From positions 1-10,147 of the forward strand of contig WFPU01000183.1 of the NCBI GenBank assembly GCA_015487435.1: a stretch of 10,147 bases of DNA. Reading direction: 5' to 3'. This DNA comes from Sulfurimonas sp. Its GTDB lineage: Bacteria; Campylobacterota; Campylobacteria; Campylobacterales; Sulfurimonadaceae. Of the stretch, positions 6,131 through 10,147 are shown in pieces. A model generated the notes under the pieces. That model did not search any database and was not told where the DNA came from. It saw only the letters and a program-made list of their open reading frames with translations. The translations under genes and the position numbers were made by a program. Within the stretch, counting starts at the first letter, position 1. The number at the start of each line of letters is the position of its first letter.

Positions 6131-6837
6131 GTGTTTTTATAATAGCTGAAGCTGGTGTAAATCATAATGGATCGATAGAACTTGCCAAAAAACTCATTGA
6201 TGTTGGAGTAGAAGCTGGGGTTGATGACTCACAGTTTAATATGCTCAAAAAGTTAGAATTAGATGTAGATACGCATCATGAACTTATAGCCTACTGTAAA
6301 AGCAAAAACATCATGTTCCTCTCAACACCTTTTGATCATGACAGTATAGATATGTTAAATGATTTGGGGTTAGAAATATTTAAAATTCCAAGCGGTGAAA
6401 TAACAAATTTACCATATTTAAGACATATTGGAAAACTAAATAAAAAAGTTATTTTATCAACTGGTATGGCAGATATTGGTGAGATAGAAGATGCTTTGGG
6501 TGTATTAGTAGCTGCTGGAACAAATAAAAAGAATATCATAGTATTACATGCAAATACAATGTACCCGACACCTATGGAAGATGTAAATTTAAAAGCTATA
6601 CGAAACATAGAATTAGCTTTAGGTAGTAGTGTTAAAAAGCCGAGTAAGAGTGAAAAGCCAAATATGCAAGTAGCACGCAAGTCTATAGTGGCAAGTTGTA
6701 CTATACAAAAAGGTGAAAAATTCAGCGAAGATAACTTAGCTGTCAAAAGACCTGGTAACGGCATAAATCCTATGCGATGGGATGAGATTATCGGTACAAT
6801 TTCTCAAAAAGATTATGAAGTTGATGAGTTGATATGA
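6127..6837 (+). CDS. legI: Legionaminate/sialate synthase (NeuB family), with two internal in-frame deletions
   Basis: Family members of about 335-350 residues condense phosphoenolpyruvate with a 2-acetamido sugar in a TIM barrel followed by an antifreeze-like (SAF) domain. This protein has 236. Present are FIIAEAGVNHNG (4-15), MLKKLELD (39-46), FLSTPFD (64-70), KIPSGEITNLPYL (86-98), ILSTGMA (109-115), and the SAF domain from about 182 with KRPGNGINPMRWDEIIG (207-223), including the substrate-reaching Arg208. Absent are the block between GVD (31-33) and SQF (35-37), which normally holds KFQ(T/S), and the block after VNLKA (153-157), which normally holds the YSDHT, EKHFT and PDHKAS motifs with the metal-binding histidines. 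It should therefore be inactive. It overlaps both legH and legG by four bases (ATGA). Calling it a decayed gene or an assembly error are the main options. Confidence 0.8.
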   Translation: MSVFIIAEAGVNHNGSIELAKKLIDVGVEAGVDDSQFNMLKKLELDVDTHHELIAYCKSKNIMFLSTPFDHDSIDMLNDLGLEIFKIPSGEITNLPYLRHIGKLNKKVILSTGMADIGEIEDALGVLVAAGTNKKNIIVLHANTMYPTPMEDVNLKAIRNIELALGSSVKKPSKSEKPNMQVARKSIVASCTIQKGEKFSEDNLAVKRPGNGINPMRWDEIIGTISQKDYEVDELI

Positions 6838-7997
6838 ATAAAAGAAAAATTTGTGTAGTTACTGGTACTCGTGCTGAATACGGTCTTTTATATTGGCTGA
6901 TGAAAGAGGTAGAGGCTGATAATGCTTTAGAATTACAACTCATCGTAACGGGTATGCATTTAAGCCCAGAGTTTGGACTTACTTATAAGATAATAGAAAA
7001 AGATTTTAAAATTGATAAAAAAATAGAGATGCTATTATCTTCTGATACTTCTGTCGGTATTTCAAAATCCATGGGATTAGCTCAAATATCGTTTGCAGAA
7101 AGCTTTGAAGAGCTAAAACCAGATATATTAGTAGTTCTTGGTGATAGATATGAGATATTTTCTGCTGTAAGTGCTGCTATGATAGCGCGTATTCCTATTG
7201 CTCATCTTCATGGTGGTGAGACTACTGAAGGTGCTTTTGATGAGTCCATTCGCCACTCTATAACAAAAATGAGTCACTTGCACTTTACTGCAACAGATGA
7301 GTATAGAAATAGAGTGATACAATTAGGTGAACATCCATCACGAGTTTTTAATGTAGGTGGTCTTGGAATAGATAATATTAAAAGATTAGAGTTACTCAAC
7401 AGAGAAGAGTTTGAAAAATCTATAGACTTTAAACTTGCAAAGAAAAATATCATAGTTACATTTCATCCTGTAACTCTTGAGCACTCAACAGCAAAAAAGC
7501 AATTTCAGAATCTTTTAGATGTTATAGATACCCTTGAAGATACTCGCCTCATTTTTACAAAAGCAAATAGTGATACAGACGGAAGAGTTATTAATAAAAT
7601 GATAGATGAATATGTGTCAAAAAATCATGATAAAGCAGTTGGATTTAGTTCCTTAGGTCAACTTAGATATTTAAGTGCTTTACAATATGTAGATGCGATG
7701 GTTGGAAATAGTTCTAGTGGTTTAGCAGAAGCACCTACTTTTAAAATAGGCACGATAAATATTGGGGATAGACAAAAAGGCCGTATAATGGCTGATAGTG
7801 TAATATCTGCTGATCCAAATATAGAGTCAATAAGAGATGCCTTTGTAAAGTTGTACTCAAGTGAATTTCAAAAAGTTTTATCAGAGACAGATAATCCATA
7901 TGGAGATGGTGGAGCAAGCAAAAAAATAAAAGATATCATTAAAAAAGTATCATTGGATGACATATTGAAAAAATCTTTTTATGATATAAAGGCTTAA
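6834..7997 (+). CDS. legG: NeuC-type nucleotide-sugar 2-epimerase (hydrolysing), LegG
   Basis: A full-length 387-residue member of the UDP-GlcNAc 2-epimerase family in its hydrolysing NeuC branch. Landmarks are VVTGTRAEYGLL (8-19) at the N-terminal nucleotide site, VVLGDRYE (100-107), HLHGGETTEGAFDESIRHSITKMSHLHF (124-151), the second-lobe start VTFHPVT (208-214), and the nucleotide-binding GNSSSGLAEAP (291-301) followed by INIGDRQKGR. It inverts C2 and releases the nucleotide, giving the 2,4-diacetamido-trideoxymannose-type sugar that LegI would condense. Starting at ATG 6834 it overlaps the legI stop by four bases; only one base separates it from ptmE. Unlike the two upstream genes it shows no internal loss. 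SiaA/NeuC for sialic acid proper is the alternative, but the legB-legC context argues for legionaminic acid. Confidence 0.9.
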   Translation: MNKRKICVVTGTRAEYGLLYWLMKEVEADNALELQLIVTGMHLSPEFGLTYKIIEKDFKIDKKIEMLLSSDTSVGISKSMGLAQISFAESFEELKPDILVVLGDRYEIFSAVSAAMIARIPIAHLHGGETTEGAFDESIRHSITKMSHLHFTATDEYRNRVIQLGEHPSRVFNVGGLGIDNIKRLELLNREEFEKSIDFKLAKKNIIVTFHPVTLEHSTAKKQFQNLLDVIDTLEDTRLIFTKANSDTDGRVINKMIDEYVSKNHDKAVGFSSLGQLRYLSALQYVDAMVGNSSSGLAEAPTFKIGTINIGDRQKGRIMADSVISADPNIESIRDAFVKLYSSEFQKVLSETDNPYGDGGASKKIKDIIKKVSLDDILKKSFYDIKA

Positions 7998-7998
7998 A

Positions 7999-9051
7999 GT
8001 GAAAAACTATACAGATATACTACTCAAACCAACATCAACAATAAAAGAAGCTTTGCAAATCATCGATAGTGGAGCCATGAAGATAGCTTTGGTTATTGAT
8101 AAAGATGAAAAATTACTAGGTACACTGACTGATGGAGATATAAGAAGAGGACTATTAAATAATCTATCTCTAGATGATAGTATTGAAAGTGTCATCTTTA
8201 AAACTCCAACAGTTTGTAATGTTGAAGACACAAAAGAAGATATTTTAAAAGTAGCGATAGAGAGAAAACTTTATCAAGTGCCTATAGTAGATAATGAGGG
8301 TAAATTGGTTGGTATAGAAGAGATGGATGAGCTTTTAAAACCATCTGTTAGAATGAATAAAGTTGTACTAATGGTTGGTGGTTTAGGTACACGTCTTCGT
8401 CCACTTACTGAAAATATTCCAAAACCAATGCTTAAAGTAGGAAACAAACCTATACTAGAGACTATAATACTGAATTTTAAAAAGTACGGTTTTACAAATA
8501 TCATACTCAGTGTAAGCTATAAGTCAGAAATAATAGAAGAGTATTTTAAAGATGGTCGAGAGTTTGGTGTAAATATAGAGTATATACACGAAACTAAAAG
8601 AATGGGAACAGCTGGAGCTTTAAGTCTAATGCGAGAGAAATTAAATGAGCCATTTTTTGTCATGAATGGAGATCTCCTTACAAATATAAACTTTGAACAT
8701 ATGATGGAATACCATCTTTCAAATAAAGCGATAGCAACAATGGGTGTCAGAGAGTATGATTTTCAAGTGCCTTATGGTGTAGTAAATGTTGATGGTGAAA
8801 ATATACTAAGCATAGAAGAAAAACCTGTACATAGCTTTTTTGTAAGTGGTGGTGTTTATGTGCTTGAGAGTAAGGTTTTAGAATTCATACCAAATGATGA
8901 GTTCTATGATATGCCAACGCTTTTTGAAAAAGTGATAGAGAATAAGATGAAAAGCGTATCGTTTCCTATAAGAGAATATTGGCTGGATATTGGAAGACTT
9001 GAAGAGTTTGAAAAAGCAAATAATGAATTTATTGAGGTGTTTAATGCCTAA
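7999..9051 (+). CDS. ptmE: CBS-domain sugar-1-phosphate nucleotidyltransferase (PtmE-like, GlcN-1-P guanylyltransferase)
   Basis: A 350-residue fusion. Residues 1 to about 118 form a tandem CBS pair (GTLTDGDIRRGLL at 41-53; QVPIVDNEGKLVGI at 93-106). Residues 121 to 345 form a GT-A nucleotidyltransferase with the pyrophosphorylase loop GGLGTRLRPLT (127-137), Lys142 in PKPML, the metal-binding Asp225 in MNGDLL, and a closing EYWLDIGRLEEFEKAN. The architecture matches Campylobacter PtmE, reported to make GDP-glucosamine from GlcN-1-phosphate for the legionaminic pathway; mannose-1-phosphate guanylyltransferase is the closest alternative label. The CBS pair may bind an adenine nucleotide and tune activity. 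The start is GTG 7999 with AAAGG (7988-7992) six bases ahead. It begins one base after legG and overlaps the next gene by eight. Confidence 0.85.
   Translation: MKNYTDILLKPTSTIKEALQIIDSGAMKIALVIDKDEKLLGTLTDGDIRRGLLNNLSLDDSIESVIFKTPTVCNVEDTKEDILKVAIERKLYQVPIVDNEGKLVGIEEMDELLKPSVRMNKVVLMVGGLGTRLRPLTENIPKPMLKVGNKPILETIILNFKKYGFTNIILSVSYKSEIIEEYFKDGREFGVNIEYIHETKRMGTAGALSLMREKLNEPFFVMNGDLLTNINFEHMMEYHLSNKAIATMGVREYDFQVPYGVVNVDGENILSIEEKPVHSFFVSGGVYVLESKVLEFIPNDEFYDMPTLFEKVIENKMKSVSFPIREYWLDIGRLEEFEKANNEFIEVFNA
9034..9039 (+). promoter_or_regulatory. Shine-Dalgarno inside ptmE that decides the acyltransferase start at 9044
   Basis: GAGGTG lies within the last codons of ptmE, four bases before ATG 9044. 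It supports initiation there rather than at upstream in-frame codons, the furthest of which (8990) would imply a 62-base overlap. Confidence 0.6.
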
Positions 9052-9517
9052 AATAATTATTTTGCTTTTAATGCGATTAATGACAAGCAAACCACAAAAA
9101 AGAATTAAAATTGAAATTCAATTAATGTACTATTTTGATAAGAAAAGTACCTTTCTTAGAAAATATTTTTTAAGAAAAATATATTATGTTTATCATTGTG
9201 AAATAAGTAATATGAGCCAAATACATGATAGTGTTGAATTTGTGCATCCAATAGCTGTAATTATAGGTTCTAATGCTGTTATAGAAGAAAATTGTACTAT
9301 ATATCAAGGAGTAACTATTGGATCTGATTTTTTTGGAAATAATGAAATGCCATATATCAAAAAAAATACTAAAATTGGTGCAGGTGCTAAAATTATTGGT
9401 GCAATTACCATAGGTTCTAATTGTATTATTGGAGCGAATGCTATTGTAACAAAATCAATTCCAAATAATAGTATTGTATATGGTGTAAATAAAATAAAAA
9501 AGAATTTAAATGTATAA
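9044..9517 (+). CDS. Serine-acetyltransferase-like hexapeptide acyltransferase in the leg operon
   Basis: A 157-residue protein. The first 50 residues are hydrophobic then strongly basic and aromatic (IIILLLMRLM, then KKSTFLRKYFLRKIYYVYH), possibly a membrane-surface helix or oligomerisation segment. From about 60 there is a left-handed beta helix: VHPIAVIIGSNAVIEENCTIYQGVTIGSDFF (67-97), then KIGAGAKIIGAITIGSNCIIGANAIVTKSIPNNSIVYGV (110-148). VHPIA keeps the His68 that corresponds to a catalytic His of serine acetyltransferases, but the position before GVTIG is Gln and the usual RHP histidine is lost. It therefore resembles the SAT-like enzymes found in polysaccharide loci and probably O- or N-acetylates a sugar. 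It is much shorter than true CysE. It overlaps ptmE by 8 bases and legF by 7. Its substrate is not known. Confidence 0.8.
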   Translation: MPKIIILLLMRLMTSKPQKRIKIEIQLMYYFDKKSTFLRKYFLRKIYYVYHCEISNMSQIHDSVEFVHPIAVIIGSNAVIEENCTIYQGVTIGSDFFGNNEMPYIKKNTKIGAGAKIIGAITIGSNCIIGANAIVTKSIPNNSIVYGVNKIKKNLNV

Positions 9518-10147
9518 AGATAAAACATTTTTAGTAATCATTCCTGCAAGAGGTGGAAGTAAAAGACTTCCGCGAAAAAATGTACTAGATTTAAATGCTA
9601 AGCCACTAATTACCCATACTATTGAAGCAGGCCTAAAAAGTAAATATATAGATAAAGTTATAGTTTCGAGTGATGATGAAGAGATATTAAGCATATCACA
9701 AAAGTATGGAGCTTTAACTATAAAAAGACCAGATGTTTTAACAAGCGATATATCCATGACATTTGAGGCTATAGAACATACTATAGAAAATACAACTGAG
9801 TATGATTATATTGTTTTACTTCAGCCAACAAGCCCATTGAGAGATGAAAAGCATATTGATGAGGCTATAGAGTTACTTGAAGTTAAAGGTGCTGATGCAG
9901 TAGTAAGTGTTTGTGAGATGGATCACAGTCCTCTTTGGAGTAATACTTTACCAGAAGATTCTAACATGAGTATGTTTTTAAAAGATGAAATATTAAACAA
10001 GCGAAGCCAAGATTTAGAAAAGTACTATAGACTCAATGGAGCTATTTATATTTGTAAAACAGCAAAACTTTTAGAAGAAAAAAGTTTTTTTTTAAAAGAT
10101 AATATTTTTGCTTATACAATGGATAGAAAATATTCTATAGATATTGA
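9511..10147 (+). CDS. legF: CMP-legionaminic/CMP-sialic acid synthetase (cytidylyltransferase, 3' end outside window)
   Basis: I translated this from ATG 9511, which overlaps the previous stop by seven bases; it stays open for 212 codons to the right edge. The N-terminus FLVIIPARGGSKRLPRKN (7-24) is the CTP-binding signature of NeuA/LegF enzymes. It is followed by VIVSSDDEEIL (50-60), LLQPTSPLRD (103-112), VVSVCEMDHSPLW (131-143), KRSQDLEKYYRLNGAIYI (164-181) and a closing YSIDI (208-212), where the family has SIDID just before the end. Relatives are about 225-240 residues, so only some 20 are cut off. It activates legionaminic acid with CTP to the CMP sugar used by the transferases. The dehydratase and aminotransferase genes favour legionaminic acid over sialic acid as the substrate. 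A run of nine T lies at 10085-10093 within the frame. Confidence 0.9.

Noticed and set aside
6127..6837. Frameshift or split gene as the cause of the short legI
   Set aside because: Both flanks of each junction are in the same frame and the missing motifs are not found in other frames nearby, so internal deletion is the better description.
8990..9043. Earlier start for the SAT-like acyltransferase inside ptmE
   Set aside because: It would need a 62-base overlap and codes for residues that are just the out-of-frame end of ptmE; ATG 9044 has GAGGTG ahead of it.
9152..9182. AT-only inverted repeats (TTTCTTA/TAAGAAA and ATATTTTT/AAAAATAT) resembling a terminator stem
   Set aside because: They lie inside an intact coding frame, contain almost no G-C pairs, and are expected by chance in such AT-rich sequence.

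Overview
The window is AT-rich (about one third G+C by eye). Its proteins are rich in Lys, Ile, Glu and Asn, some genes use TTG or GTG starts, and the genes are tightly packed and partly overlapping. With a legionaminic-acid gene set resembling that of Campylobacter, this points to a Campylobacterota (epsilonproteobacterial) chromosome, perhaps Sulfurimonas- or Arcobacter-like; the genus is inference. The window looks like a lipopolysaccharide/surface-glycan locus followed by a nonulosonic acid locus.

Layout. (1) Positions 1-725, minus strand: a Kdo/WaaP-type lipopolysaccharide kinase running off the left edge. (2) Positions 726-783: a short divergent promoter region built as a perfect 11-bp inverted repeat, with a TATAAT box in each arm on opposite strands. 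(3) Positions 784-3419, plus strand: three overlapping or closely spaced envelope-glycan genes, a GT9 heptosyltransferase-like protein, a GT4 glycosyltransferase and a left-handed beta-helix acyltransferase. (4) Positions 3457-10147, plus strand: a legionaminic acid cluster in the order legB (4,6-dehydratase), legC (aminotransferase), legH (N-acetyltransferase), legI (nonulosonate synthase), legG (NeuC-type 2-epimerase), ptmE (CBS plus sugar nucleotidyltransferase), an extra SAT-like acyltransferase, and legF (CMP transferase, cut by the right edge). All genes from 784 onward point the same way, and most junctions overlap or are 1 nt apart, so they probably form one or two operons.

How the genes should work together. 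By analogy with Campylobacter jejuni, PtmE makes GDP-GlcN (later GDP-GlcNAc). LegB, LegC and LegH turn this into the GDP-linked 2,4-diacetamido-trideoxy sugar, and LegG epimerises it and releases the nucleotide. LegI condenses the sugar with phosphoenolpyruvate to legionaminic acid, and LegF activates this with CMP for transfer to flagellin or a surface polysaccharide.

The most striking observation is that the two consecutive genes legH and legI are both internally shortened while staying perfectly in frame. LegH (115 aa) has its nucleotide-sugar-binding head joined directly to the middle of the beta helix. LegI (236 aa, against about 335 in the family) lacks two separate blocks, which normally carry the KFQ, YSDHT and EKHFT active-site/metal motifs. 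These three apparent in-frame deletions fall within about 700 bases, and every neighbouring gene looks full length. If real, the encoded pathway should be broken at acetylation and condensation unless other copies exist. If not real, they are assembly artefacts. No CRISPR array, tRNA, rRNA, transposase or clear terminator was seen.
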